A DNA stretch of 64,000 nt from Saksenaea vasiformis B4078 (GCA_000697055.1 JNDT01002251.1:62001-126000); one strand, 5' to 3'; positions 24,415-37,283 are shown, counted from the first letter of the stretch. The notes: generated by a model from the sequence alone, not told the origin. Made by a program: numbers and translations.

Positions 24415-24960
24415 ATGGACAGTCCAATGTGGGGGACAACGAAGAGGACTGCGGAAAATTCAGGCGAGATAGTTTTACTGTACAAGCAGGACGACCCACA
24501 CATGACGTCCACGGAACAAGATTATGATTTAACCAAGGCACGCGAGCTTACTGCTCCATGGAATAGCGATGCCACTTCATTTCTCACGCGTTATTATACA
24601 CTTTATAACCACCCTACTGAACCACTATACGTCCGCCAAGCGCCCAACAAGATCTGCGTCCTTGGCATCAGTCACGATCATCCAGCTCTGACATCCAAAG
24701 AAGACATCAAAGTGATTCAGCGCTTGGATTGCGGTGGCAAGGTTCTGCCTGACACAACCGTCTGCGATATAGTGGTAGGCGAAACGGTGTATCCTATTAA
24801 GGCCAGGATGCATGGAAAGCTGCTGGAATTTAATCAGCGTGCGCAGGAGCTGCTAGCAACGCGGCCACTCGATATTGGCTTTCTCGTCGTGGTGATGCCA
24901 CGGTGGGAGGATTCGACAAAACAACTGGATGCATTTGCTGTGCAGAATGCATCCACTTAA
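24415..24960 (+). CDS. ABITRAM (FAM206A/Simiate) homologue
   Basis: Single exon, 181 aa, the same length as human ABITRAM. Conserved blocks are SFLTRYYTLYNHPTE, then PNKICVLGISHDHPAL, then a GxV-rich beta region (RLDCGGKVLPDTTVCDIVVG), and RMHGKLLEFNQRAQEL followed by GFLVVVMPRWEDS. The fold resembles a biotinyl/lipoyl or glycine-cleavage-H hammerhead without its lysine attachment site. The animal protein is reported to bind actin and act in the nucleus; nothing in the sequence proves that role in a fungus. The frame is open further upstream to 24343 but the first ATG is 24415 (A at -3). The next ATG, 24505, would cut the N-terminus short. The gene runs towards the 3' end of the OGDH gene. 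Confidence 0.82.
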   Translation: MDSPMWGTTKRTAENSGEIVLLYKQDDPHMTSTEQDYDLTKARELTAPWNSDATSFLTRYYTLYNHPTEPLYVRQAPNKICVLGISHDHPALTSKEDIKVIQRLDCGGKVLPDTTVCDIVVGETVYPIKARMHGKLLEFNQRAQELLATRPLDIGFLVVVMPRWEDSTKQLDAFAVQNAST

Positions 24961-25084
24961 AGAAAATATATATAGATACACATATATTTCTTCAACAACA
25001 ACAACAACACTCAATCGCATATGCGTTGTAGTAATGATAATAATAGATGCAAAATCAAATGTAATTTATTTATGACTTTTGGAT

Positions 25085-28000
25085 TTACCAGACTGGAACA
25101 CCCGAGGTGATTTCCTTGGGGGCAGTGGGCTCACCCAACAAAGCAGAGCTCAAAAATTCATATTCTTCCAACAAGTGCTTCTTCTTGTTACCCGTTGCGA
25201 CGGATGCGGAAGGCTCGCGACCAGTGTATTTCACAGATTTACCTAGAAGAAGGGGATGAGTCACGATTCTGTATCTTTCATATGTTTGTGTATGTCTATG
25301 AACTTACCGGCATGGTGGACAGTCTGTGACAAGGAGGTGGTAATTCTGGATTGGACGTGTTGCCATGCACCCATGTTCATGGGTTCTTCTTGACACCAAA
25401 TCACGTCAGCGTTGGGATATTTGTCGGCGTGCTCCTTAACCTGCTCGTAGGGGAAGGGGTTCAACTGTTCCACACGGGAAATGGCAATGTTCTTGAGGTT
25501 GTTCTGCTCACGGGCACGCAAGAGGGCATAGTACACTTGGCCTGTGCACAGCACGTGCTTAGTGATCTTTTCAGGCGACTCAAGATGCTCGGGATGAGGC
25601 TCAGGAAGGTAGAGTTGGAAGTGGGTGTCACCAGTCATCTCTTCCAACGTGGATCTGGCAAGAGGATGACGGAGCATAGCCTTGGAGAAAGGCATGATCA
25701 ACTAAAAAACAAAAAATGATAGATGTCGCGGGTTAGCAAGACAAAGACGACTATTAGCAAAACAATCATAATAAAAACATACGGGCTTTCTGAATTCACG
25801 GCAGATCTGGCGACGGAGGACGTGGAAGTACTGGGCGGGAGTGGAGGCGTAGACGACCTGCATGTTGCAGTCTTGGTGTTGGCGAGAAAGCTTCTCGGGC
25901 GAGGGGTAGACATATGGGTTGTCGTCGCACATTTGGAGATAACGTTCAATTCTGGCAGAAGAATGCTCAGGACCCTGACCATCATAACCGTGGGGAAGGG
26001 ACATCACCAAGCCGGAACGCTGGAGCCACTTCTGTTCACCTGCAGAGATGAACTGGTCGACGATGCACTGGGCGTTGTTGGCAAAGTCACCGAACTGAGC
26101 TTCCCAGACAACCAAGGCGTTGGGGTCGACGAGGGAGTAACCAAGTTCGAAACCAAGGACACCGAATTCGGACAGAGAAGAGTTGGAGATGGACAAAGCA
26201 CCCTGTTCAGGGGAGATGTGGTTCAACAAGGTGTACTTGTTGGCAGATTCCTGGTCGTGCAAAACGGCATGACGCTGGGAGAAGGTACCACGCTCGACAT
26301 CCTGACCAGATACACGGACGTGCTTGCCCTCCAAAAGCAAGGAACCCCAAGCCAATGATTCGGCAGTGGACCAGTCGATATCCTTACCGTCCTTCAAATT
26401 CTTCTCGCGGTTGCTGATGATACGCTTCAAGTTGCGGTGAACGTTGAAGTTCTGGGGAAGGGTGGTCAAGGCCTTGCCAACCTGGTGCAAGGTTTCCTCG
26501 GAGACACCGGTGGGGAAGTGAGGAAGGTTCTCCTCAGCCAACTCCTTGGGAGACTTGAAACCTAGCACATTGTATTCAGCACCTTTGTGCCTAACTTATG
26601 ATTTTGTGTAAACTTACCAGGCCATGAGCTGGACAACCATTCACGTGAGGTGGGCTTGTAGTCCTTGCTCTTGGAGTAGCTCTCTTCGAGAATTTCCCAG
26701 ACGCGCTTCTTGTTGGCGTTGATCTCCTCCTCAGTGAAAGTACCTTCCTTCTTCAACTGTTCGGCGTACTTCTGGGCAACGGGCACCTGCTTGGAGATGG
26801 CTTGGTACATCTTGGGTTGGGTGAAGCTGGGCTGATCGGTTTCGTTGTGACCATGCTTTCTGTAGCAGACAAGGTCAATAACGACATCTCTGTGGAAGGT
26901 CTGACGCCAGTCGGCAGCAAGCTGCATAACGTAGGTCACGGCTTCAGCATCATCACCATTGACGTGGAAGACGGGAGCGTTGATGGACTTGGCAATATCG
27001 GTACAGTAGGGGGTGGAGCGACCGTAGCGGGGATCGGTGGTGAAACCAATCTGGTTGTTGACGACGATGTGAATGGTACCGCCAGTGGAGTAAGCAGGCA
27101 AGTCATGGAAGCCCATGGTCTCGTACACAACACCCTGTCCAGCAAAGGCAGCATCACCGTGCATCAAAACGGCCATAGAGTGCTTTCCTTCGGTATCGTT
27201 GCTGTAGTACTGCAAGGCTCTGGTCTTACCGAGCACAACGGGGTCGACAGCTTCCAAGTGAGAGGGGTTGGCGACCAACGAAAGGTGGACACGCTTGCCA
27301 GAGGGAGTAGGGCGAACGTAGTTCATACCAAGATGGTACTTGACATCACCAGAGCCTTCCTCGGAGGGAGCAAGGGAACCGCTGAATTCGCAGAAGATAG
27401 ACTCATTGGGCTTGCGGACAACGTTGCTCAAGACGTTCAAACGACCACGATGGGGCATACCAATGACAATGGATTCGACACCCAAATCGACGGAGCGGTC
27501 AATCTATATAGAATTTTTTTTCCCTCAGTCAAACGTCCCGTTTGCTCCTTCTTAACAGTACTTACCATGGCCTTCATACCGGGAATGAGAGATTCACCAC
27601 CTTCGAGACCAAAACGCTTTTCGGAGGGATACTTGGAGGCGACGAAACGCTCAAAGCTGTCAGACCAGGTAAGACGGTCCAAAATCATACGCTTCTCTTC
27701 GACAGAGAACTTGTAGGGTTGAGGGTTCTCGATACGCGAGCGAATCCAGTCACACTGAGCACGGTCGGGAATGTGAATGTATTCAATACCGATGGAACCA
27801 CCTTTCAAAAAAGAAAAACAAATGACGTTTAGAAACATGCACATGCGCACAGACACCCCATACACACAACTAACTCTAAACTATATACAACCGGGCTCTT
27901 GCGATTACTTACAGTAAATCTTTTGCAACACGTCAATGATTTCGCGCAAAGTCAATTCCTTGTTAGAGGTACCGAGAGCGGGCAAGATACCAGGACCAAG

Positions 28001-28573
28001 GGTGAACTTTCTGTCAAGATCCTTGTCAGTGAAACCATAGAAGGAATACTGGAGCTCGGGAGGCGAGGAGTGCTTGAGGTCGGCATGCTGAATACCCAAA
28101 GGATCCAAATTGGCAATATGGTGACCGCGCACCTGATAGGCTCTCACGAGAAGCTGAATCTTCATATGGTCAATAACTTCCTTGGACGAAGCATTAGCAG
28201 GATCGGCAATGGTAGCACCTGGAAGATCGGGAAGACGAGCACTTGCGGAGGGAACCAGGGTAGGAGGGGGAGTGTAAGCTTGGGAGGGAGGAACACCGTT
28301 GGCCATGTTCTTGAAGTAGATTTGCCAAGACAGATGGACACTGGAGGGCTCTCGTAGCCATGCCTCGTACATCTCTTCAATATAGTTCGCAGCATTGCCC
28401 TGTAAAAACACGTCGTTGGACTCGGGAGCAGTCTTGGTAGAGGCCAAGCGCGCCTTGCCAGTATGGAATGAACCCACTGACGCAGGAGTTCGGACAGCCA
28501 AAGGTTTGACTGTCTGTGGAAGATGCCGAGAAAGAGGTCGAGCGGCACGAGAGAGCGCCGTCAAGCGATACAT
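25085..28573 (-). CDS. KGD1: 2-oxoglutarate dehydrogenase E1 component, mitochondrial
   Basis: Six exons: 28573-27913, 27801-27566, 27503-26618, 26561-25783, 25701-25308 and 25242-25085 (introns 56-111 nt; 1037 aa; yeast Kgd1 is 1014 aa). It has a basic, Ser/Arg-rich mitochondrial targeting N-terminus ending near [11 protein letters not shown]. An E1 N-terminal segment follows ([17 protein letters not shown]). The thiamine diphosphate domain contains [38 protein letters not shown] and [18 protein letters not shown]. The transketolase-like second half has [20 protein letters not shown] and [12 protein letters not shown]. The enzyme decarboxylates 2-oxoglutarate in the TCA cycle and passes the succinyl group to the E2 lipoyl domain. 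Codons are strongly biased to C/G-ending forms, as in highly expressed fungal genes. Identification is secure. Confidence 0.97.
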
Positions 28574-30412
28574 GTTTGGACAAAAAAAAAAAAAAGAAAA
28601 GAGTGGGGTAAACAGGAAAAACACACGGGCGCAAACAAGCGTACTAAAATAATAAAAAATTGTTGTGTTGCGGTGTATTCCGATTTTCAATCTCCATTCA
28701 TTTGTTCACCCTCATTTTGCAGTGATGAATCGGGTAAATGTTTGCATAACTTTAAAAACGTTTTTCCCTACTACATGTACAAGAAGTTGTTCGTTTTATT
28801 GTTCCTTCTTCTATTTATGCTATTTTTTTTAACGTTTTAATTATGTCAACCAATGTTGCCCTAGAAACGCCACTTGTCACTTTTTTATCCCCTACAAGAA
28901 CACCGACCGATTTCAACCCCGGCTAGCAAACACATCCCGTAATTTTCCTTGGTTAACCGGACTGTTCCCTCTCTTCTTTTTTTTTTTTCCGGGGTTGCCC
29001 TTCACTTCAGCATTCATGTGACTGCATCGGATCCCAATGCCTTCGATTCCGATGAAGCCGTTCGCGCCAAGGGGACAAAATCATAGCCAATCAAAGTAGC
29101 AGAATAACCCCCACCTCATGGTGAGTACTTCGATGGAAAAGAAAACATTTCCTTTTCCTTAGGCCATCATGTTCGTTTATTTGCTTTCTTGATAAAATTG
29201 TGCATCATCATGATACTTACCTGTGCTCAAACAGTTTAGCAGTGGTAGAAGAGCAGTGGCAGCCATCTTTGTTGAGTTCATTGTCTCTGTTGCACGTGTT
29301 TGAACGCGACATATTTTTTTTTTTCATGTGGCGCTACGAATTTGGTCACTATGGAGAATCCACATGGCCAATAGGATTGGATTAGTTGTTTTGCTACGAC
29401 AGAAAGTTATTTATGTACGTCAGATCGTGAAGAATGACGGTAAACAAAGCTTACCCTATGATTGGCCCCAAAAGATGATCTCCCTGGCTTCCAATTGATC
29501 AGCGTTATTTATAAAGAATTGTCGGTTTCAGCTTCTGTTATTCAATCTGCCTTTCTTTTTAAAGGACCGTTCTCCCAATTCTTTTTTTTTTCTCTACTTT
29601 CCGATAAAAAAAAAAAAGAAAAAAAAAGAAAAAAGAAAACGGGTTTTCACTATTCAGTAAACAGCGCACAAAAGTGTCAACTAAGTGACGTCTAAAACCA
29701 GCACATGGAAACGGAGGAGGAAGATGTCAAGTTCTGAAGCATAAGACACATGTAGATATTTTACGTAACGGAACAAATCTCATGGGAGTAGTAGTATATT
29801 ACATGATATAAGATCATCAGCAACAAGAGATTACGTATACATTACTGAGTCTAAGGGAGGAAGAAAGAAAGATAAGGAAAGCTGTGTTCCTGAGGTCGAT
29901 CATTTATGAAAAGAACAATGAAATGATGTCAAGTTTAACCGATTACCTCTTGAGGAAAATCTCCGAATAAGCGAGACAACGGCTAAAGAACGATCGATAA
30001 AACTCTTCTCCTCTTCCCCTTCGTCAATGACTTGTTGATCGACAATTTTTATTGTTTGTTCTTCTTAGGAGGCGGAAGTCAAATATTTTCTTTTTGATTG
30101 TATGAATAATGACCATAGAAGAAATAGAATTTGGCATAAGAAGCATAGACTACCATAAAAATAAATAAATAATAATAGAATGTATGTTCACGATGGTAAT
30201 GTAGAGAATGGCGATGATGGTGATGATGACGTTGACGATGAGAATGACAAGAATGCAAAGCAAAATTGATATAAGTTAAAAGAAAGCAAAAACAAAGTTT
30301 GACGTGCCGGGAGGGGGACTATGTACGTTTCGTGTGAGGGTGAGCCTTTTTCTTGATTTTGGTTTTTTCGGTTTTTTGGTCTGTACAATGATGAATGAAA
30401 ATGCTGCAAGTT
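28574..30412. other. Intergenic: OGDH promoter side and 3' side of WWE-like paralogue 2
   Basis: About 1.8 kb. The first few hundred bases should be the promoter of the OGDH E1 gene. At 29312-29221 (-) an ATG-led stretch ends in a perfect CACAG|GTAAGT donor, so it may be a 5' exon, coding or leader; no partner exon could be fixed. A-rich and T-rich tracts at 29580-29640 and many AT-rich bases up to 30412 look like 3' UTR. Confidence 0.4.
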
Positions 30413-30622
30413 TTAAGCGTAAATCCGAACGATGCAATATGCGGAGCCGTTGCATATCAATGTTAATTCGGATGTGTTAATGTAGACATGTCCGTTGCCA
30501 AACGTGCGGCTCACAATCCAAGCGGCGCCTTCGCAGAGCCACAGATGCTCTATTTTTTGCTGTGTTGCTGGATCTAATGCCACCCAACAAGAACCGGAAG
30601 CGTATAGCCATTGGACGTGCAT
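30413..30622 (-). CDS. Small WWE-like single-domain protein, paralogue 2
   Basis: Intronless, 69 aa. It starts MHVQWLYASGSCWVALD, then has QQKIEHLWLCEGAAWIVS, RTFGNGHVYINTSE and a C-terminal IVRIY. It is the closest in length to paralogue 1 and shares its central W..S.(S/T)FGN..V block. Only the N-terminal two residues and the Gly/Ser turn before the last strand vary much, so the gene encodes one compact domain and nothing else. A TATA box and a long CT-rich leader (30650-30690 as GA on the plus strand) precede the ATG. Function unknown. Confidence 0.76.
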   Translation of the reverse strand: MHVQWLYASGSCWVALDPATQQKIEHLWLCEGAAWIVSRTFGNGHVYINTSELTLICNGSAYCIVRIYA

Positions 30623-30667
30623 AATTAATGTGTAGCTATAGAATAAAAAGAAAAAAGAAAAAAAAAA

Positions 30668-30690
30668 GGAGAGAGAGAGAGAGAGAGAGA
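30668..30690. repeat. GA/CT microsatellite in the leader of WWE-like paralogue 2
   Basis: Uninterrupted (GA)n of about 11 units, which is CT on the coding strand, between the TATA box and the ATG. Pyrimidine-rich leaders are common in highly expressed fungal genes. Confidence 0.8.
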
Positions 30691-30740
30691 CAGTTGAATG
30701 GAAATGAAGGGAAGAGGTAAAGAAAACGACTTCTTGCGTC

Positions 30741-30750
30741 TTTTATATCG
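30741..30750 (-). promoter_or_regulatory. TATA box of WWE-like paralogue 2
   Basis: CGATATAAAA on the minus strand, about 120-128 bases before the ATG at 30622. Confidence 0.6.
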
Positions 30751-31288
30751 CTTTTCTCTCTATTAACATTTCTTGCCGTGTCCGTCTTTCTATCATAATT
30801 TCCGCGCCACTAATCTCTCCTCGTGAATACGCACAACTACCCCTATTCTGCAAAAAGATAATTTGTGGCTGGCAGTCAACAGGTAAGGAGGCACACTTAG
30901 TTTGTTCGATCGCAAGTAAAGTATGACAAAGGTCCCCGTGGTCAAAAACCCTGTGTGTGTGTTGGGGGGTCAATTCCATCACAAAGCTCGCCAATGAAAT
31001 GATGCTTGATGATTGTCCATTTTCGGCCTTATCACGGACATAAATCTATTCAGAATAGAGAAGACCGACAAGCTGAGGGGAAAAAGAAAAAAAAAAGCAT
31101 TCCTGTCTTTTCTCAAGTTTATTCTTTTCTTAAAAGAAGCTCATATGTTCGCGATTGCGACTTTTAGGCTAGGTAGGAAATCGGAAGAGATGCAGAGGCT
31201 TCTTACAGAAATCAATGGCCAGCCAACCGGAATAGCCAAAGGGAATAGCCATACCGGAAGCAAACCGATGCTGAATCCTTTTTCTTTT

Positions 31289-31327
<39 letters not shown>

Positions 31328-31940
31328 TAGCTATTGGTAAAAGGCGCTGTTGAGAATGATTCACGTCATAAACCAGCAGCCAGGAAGAATAACTGTGACC
31401 CATAAGGAAATCCTTCAAAGTAGGACAGGATGTTGTCATCCAAAATTAAAATTTTAGAGTTTTGACAACCAAAAAGAGCTCATAATAGGCTTCATAGGCT
31501 CTGCCAACACATGTCGACAATTATTACGCCACAACTTGCTTTTCCTTTTTGCTTTTGTTCTTTGATTGTTTATGCTTCACAATTATGACTTTTTGATTTT
31601 GACCTATGATCTATGCACTGCATTAAGCCTTCATGAGGCGCAGCTTTCTGGTCATCGTGCCACGGATTAGGGTACAACAACTTTGATGTGCCCTAAAGAG
31701 TGCCACCCGCCTAATGCAAAGGAAAAAAAAAAAAAGAGAAAAAGGAAAGAAGGCATAAGCATTTGGCATTGATCCTTCTGCAAGACGACGCCGCCAGCCA
31801 AGTTAGATCACTAGACACTGTGCAAATATAGTATCTTCAATGGGTGGCCAACTAAGGACACTATGGCTCTCCTACTTCTGAAAGCTTTTCGCGGCACCAT
31901 TTTGATACATTGTATCTACGTTGGCTGTCCTGATAATGCT
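30751..31940. other. Region between two divergent WWE-like genes
   Basis: Divergent promoter space of paralogues 2 and 3. It holds a run of 34 T's (31291-31324) and short frames without motifs. No third gene is supported. Confidence 0.45.
31291..31324. repeat. Homopolymer run of 34 T
   Basis: An unbroken T tract preceded by T-rich sequence from 31278. It could be the A-tail scar of a retro-inserted sequence on the minus strand, but no such body was identified, so it may be simple slippage. Confidence 0.8.
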
Positions 31941-31950
31941 GCGTATTGCT

Positions 31951-31960
31951 TAATATAAAA
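31951..31960 (+). promoter_or_regulatory. TATA box of WWE-like paralogue 3
   Basis: TAATATAAAA about 160 bases before the ATG at 32120, followed by a C/T-rich leader. Confidence 0.6.
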
Positions 31961-32119
31961 GCATCGAATTTTCTTCAAATCCTCGCTCTTCGTTAAGTAT
32001 CCTATATTGGCAATTCTCCTTCTACACAAGTCCTCTAGCTCCCTTTACAAACGGATTGTCCAATTGATTTCAGTCAAAAAATTACTCTAATTACCTTCGC
32101 AAACAAATCCATCAAGAAC

Positions 32120-32347
32120 ATGCAAAAGAGAACGCAACAAGTATTCTGGAAATTCGCTTCTGGCTCTTGCTGGGTGTGCTTCGATCCTGACACCCAAAGA
32201 ATTATCGAGCAGCTGTGGTTCTCTTCTGGCGCGTCCTGGGTGGTCAGCCGCTCTTTTGGAAACCAGGAGGTTTTCGTTGATCCAACCCATGCACTCTTGA
32301 GGCTTGCCAATGGCGCTCAATTCCCCATTGTGCGCACTTATGAATAG
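32120..32347 (+). CDS. Small WWE-like single-domain protein, paralogue 3
   Basis: Intronless, 75 aa, with a slightly longer N-terminus (MQKRTQQVFWKFASGSCW) than its paralogues. Conserved positions are all present: GSCW, FD, TQ, IEQLWF, SWVVSRSFGNQEVFVD and a final IVRTY. It is arranged head to head with paralogue 2, about 1.5 kb apart, which suggests an old inverted duplication. The leader contains ACAAATCCATCAAGAAC directly before the ATG, similar to the A/C-rich leader of paralogue 4. Function unknown; a WWE-like fold is inferred from the residue pattern. Confidence 0.76.
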   Translation: MQKRTQQVFWKFASGSCWVCFDPDTQRIIEQLWFSSGASWVVSRSFGNQEVFVDPTHALLRLANGAQFPIVRTYE

Positions 32348-32912
32348 CTGTAGTGCTATACTTTCTTTTCCCTTCCTCTAGCACACATATATTCCCTTTT
32401 ATTATTATTCATTCTCTTTCCTTTCATCAGCGCACACATGTTTTTCTTTTCCTCCTCTTCCTATGCTCTTTCTTTGTACGTCCTTTTTTTTTCTTCTTCT
32501 TCTTTTGTATGCCCCTAACAGGTCTCTATGTTAAAACGTACACGCTTGCTATTTTATGCTTCCATTTTATGTCTTAAAACAACTTTATGCTAAACAATAA
32601 ATAAGCTGGGTATATGATCTCTCTATCCGATGATTCTGTACAGTTCAATAAAGTTGCTTGCTTAGTCTTTCTGTACTACATTCTTTCTCTACGACGCCAG
32701 ATTGCTCAGCTTCCTGAGCTTCCTCAGCTCTCATGTCATCGGGTCCCCAAAGGCACAAATAATTCAATGCACGTAGCAAATCGTTACCCACTTTTGAACA
32801 AAAAAAGAAGTTTTTTTTTCCTCTATCGGATTTATTTAACCTAGAAGATAAACAAGAGTACAGTTCCATCCTCCAAAAAGAAATACACACAGACACACAC
32901 CCAACAATCCAT
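32348..32912. other. Convergent 3' region
   Basis: 565 bases between the stops of WWE-like paralogue 3 (+) and the uS7 gene (-). T-rich tracts and an AATAAATAAG at about 32597 fit polyadenylation of the plus-strand gene. No gene is seen. Confidence 0.5.
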
Positions 32913-33698
<786 letters not shown>

Positions 33699-36600
33699 GC
33701 TGTCGAGATCATCGTCAAGTGATTTTGTCCGTTAGTTTGATTGGATGGCTTATGGCGTCTCTATCTTCTCTCTTATGCCAACCTTGTGGATGGATGCACC
33801 TGGTGAATAAAGAGGCCCGAATACGTAGACGCCAGTGCGGCCGCAAAGTGCGTCCAGCCCTTGTGTGACTTGCTTCTTTGGGTCGTTCCGTAGGCCATCG
33901 CCGGACCGATCAAATCCAGGGTCAGCAAAACTGGACGCAATAGGGCCCTTCCCAAAATCAGCTGCATGAGCCACATAAGCACCCTCTTGTGATATGAGAT
34001 GCCGTCAACTTCTCAAAGAATAGAAGAAGCCTTTGCAGCCAAACAAAGCCATTTGACTCGGCCGATGGCAATTTGTTATGGTTTTTTTTTTAAAAAAAAA
34101 ACACTCGTGATGGATTTGGTCCATGCATGCACTACACAGACTCGAAAAACAAAATCGTAGACATTCGTGTTAAACTGTAAAAGGGAATAACTTGTTGGAG
34201 ACAGCTGACTGGTAGATGTAAAGAAGAACGCCATGCGTTAAATAAATAAATAAATAAAATAAAATCTGCCATTGACCTAATTACTTTACATAGCACAGAG
34301 GCAGGAAAGACATACTTGGAAAGAAGGATAAAAAAAGTTGGGTTGGTTTACGGACATGCTTCATGGTACTGATGTATTGTCCAGGAGCAGGTATGAAGAT
34401 AATACCATTTAGCCATTATTATTTGATAGAACCACGAGTGCTCAATGGAATGACAAGCGATGTGCACTTTTCGCATCGTCAATCACGTATAACCGCCAAT
34501 TTATTGACACTATTTCCTGGTGACGACGATGTATCCATTAACACAATCCATGTGGCAAAGAAACAAGGATGTAATCCCCTGATAGCGATCAATTGTATAA
34601 GAGAAGCAGTTAGACTTTACGAGGCTGGCTGAACGGATGCGTCAGGATAGTGGAATAGCGGATTTACCATCCAGATATCATGTCATTGCTCACCTCAGCC
34701 TTGGGCACAGCCAACCTCAATTAGTTCATCTAGCAAGAGAATGTTACCATAATTTTTATATAGCTATCGATAGAAATGACGGCGACTTTTTTGCAGATGT
34801 CAAACACAAAGCTGTCGCGTACTCGACCGACATGAACCTGGATCCTAAGGAGGATTATTTATCAATCGCCGTAGAAATAAATTGCAGCGTATGAAATAGA
34901 TCGGCAGAGAGGCATTGTTTCTCTTTCACAGCCATTACAAGGAATGTTCAACGAAAAAAGGATGAAGGGTCTAACAATTGCTCGTAATTTATAAGCCAAC
35001 AGACACAAGTCGCTGATATTTTGCGAGTTCCTTTCGAAGACAAAGCTTGCCAGAAGTTGTCTTCCTTTCGCTTTTTGCATGAGTGGCTGATAGGGTACAG
35101 GATAGTGAGTGCCATCACGCTTGGACAACTGCTATAGCAGTCGGTCGGAAGATGAAATGTGGACAGAAACGTTGTACACGACCAACTTGCATGTAACTTG
35201 ATATCAGGACTGGTATAGGGAAATTTGATCGTAATGTTATTTTGGTTTATTATTCTTAGCACTGTCTACCCTGAATATCACAGAATATAGCTGCATACGG
35301 AAACATGAAATAGGATCCCAACGGTTAACGTAAAATATCTGCGTTCCGCTTTTTAATGCATGAGATGGAGTAACCACAAAACCACTCCCTGTTTACTCGG
35401 ACCATATACGCTTACAGTCAACGTCTTCGGGCTTCTCTCTATGTTTTTTAGGATGTAAATAAATGGTAGAAACTGAAAATCCAGTCCTTCCACGCTGGCA
35501 TTCCGCATGAATTTGCACTTGCAGAGTTTTCTTGTAATACACAGTAATCCTCGCACAAGGTCATTCTTATTCTTATTTTTAGAATGATAGTTTAGCCTAC
35601 GTGATGGGCAACTCAAAAATTCATCTTGTCTTAATGCTGAATGAGCATTGCATCAAATTAGTATTCCGTTACGTTCAAGTCGGATAAATTTTGCGCTGAA
35701 AAGTGATGAGCTCCTCAGGATCCCATCGGAAGTCTAAATCTATCTCAGGATAATGATGCTATTCCATGAAACAAAATATCCTTTTGCATTAAAGCGCTTC
35801 AGTGACAGTTCCTAGTTCTTCAGCGTCCCATCGGACGGAGTGAAAAATGTCTAAAGATAAGGTTGCACCTAAAAATAATCCGTATCTGAAGGCATGCATG
35901 AATTTCTCTGGCTTTGTTCCTCTTACATCCCCGATACGGATGTCAATTCTTGATCACATATACAGGATCATTCATATCTTTTCAATCTATCGTTTAGCCC
36001 GCATGACCTCTGTCCCGAGCCGTGCTGGCTGTGGTGTAGCTGCTTGTTCACAGCCAGTTAAGCCAATGGTGTCGCCAATGCCATAACCAATCTCTCCGTT
36101 AGCGAACACTTAAGATTGTGTGGCGTATCTACCACAACCCTGTGCTGCTAGTCGCTCACCCTCAGATGTAGTTGACTTCCACAAAGCCGAGCCTGATTGG
36201 CTTGTTTATTCTCAGATTTTGACTTCTCAACTCCTCCTTCTGTCTCTGGTCTTTGAAAAACCGCGATTGCATCCTTTCGGCACCTGCTTGCTGGGGGAAG
36301 ACAGAGATCGATAAAAGATAAAAATACTGGATTTTGAGCACACATTTACGTCATCCGAATATCACTTTGCGTCGACATCAACTCAATCTTGCGGTGAGGA
36401 GCAGCGTATCTTTGCGCAGAGAATCATGTACCTTTACTTCTAAACCAAAAGTGTATTGCGCTGGTCCATTGTAATAGATTCCCCAACGCACCAATTGGCA
36501 TGAATTCCTTTTTTTTTTCCTTTGGTTCCGTTTCCCACATGTAACATCCCCGGTACGTGCTGGGGTTGACTATACACACAGAAACTCATGTCTTTTGATC

Positions 36601-36772
36601 GATTGTTTTAGACCTCTGGTCGTAAAAGCATGACACTGGCGACTCATTGAAGTCGTTCACTCCCACTCCCACCCCACCCCCACCAAAATGGTGCGGGGTA
36701 TGGCACCTGCGAATGCGTAGGATTACCCTTCCGGGGTAAGTAAACTAACATCCAAGTATTATTCCATTTACT

Positions 36773-36848
36773 AACCATGAACAAATTTTTATGCTGTCCA
36801 TATGAATTTTGCGTCTTTTCTTAGCGTAAAAATTTGTTCAATAAACAG
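36773..36848 (+). repeat. MITE-like inverted-repeat element, copy C (internally deleted hairpin)
   Basis: Only 76 bp long. The left arm GAACAAATTTTTATGCT (36779-36795) and right arm AGCGTAAAAATTTGTTC (36823-36839) are inverted partners with one mismatch, separated by a 27-base loop. The outer parts, AACCAT and AATAAACAG, match the other copies. Confidence 0.65.
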
Positions 36849-37022
36849 TGGAAAGGAAGAAACTTCAGACTTGCTTAAACGACTGCTTTAAGAGAATAAG
36901 AAACGAAGCTATGTTGTCAAAATAACCCTTTGTTATTGGGGTGTAGGCCTCCCTCCTTTTGCGTTTTTCGTCGCCATACTGTTCGGCGATTAAGATGGCA
37001 TCCAATATCACTTCGTTCATTA

Positions 37023-37194
37023 AACCATAAATGAATTTTTATGCCGCTCAAGTCCACCGAGGAACCAGATTGATGTAAGTAGAAACTCAACGAAGTAATG
37101 ACGCATATACTCAACTTTTCCTTAGCGCAAGTTTGGCTCTTTGTGGACGCAAGGTTTATTTAGCGTAGCGTAAAAAAAATTGTTCAATAAACTG
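37023..37194 (+). repeat. MITE-like inverted-repeat element, copy D
   Basis: The left end AACCATAAATGAATTTTTAT (37023) and right end TAGCGTAAAAAAAATTGTTC-AATAAACTG (to 37194) are imperfect inverted partners. Its last 90 bases align with copy B at 20.8 kb by eye at about four fifths identity. Confidence 0.6.
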
Positions 37195-37241
37195 TATTAC
37201 AATTGACAAATCACACACTCTCTTTGTCGAATGGCGTAGGC

Positions 37242-37242
<1 letters not shown>

Positions 37243-37283
<41 letters not shown>

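Noticed and set aside
25351..27832. Long plus-strand open frames (up to 304 codons) over the OGDH E1 gene
   Set aside because: They are antisense shadows created by strong codon bias of the real minus-strand gene.
33750..33982. Two overlapping minus-strand open frames (75 and 70 codons) just upstream of the uS7 gene, one hydrophobic
   Set aside because: They overlap in two frames, have no recognised motif and lie where the ribosomal-protein promoter and leader should be.
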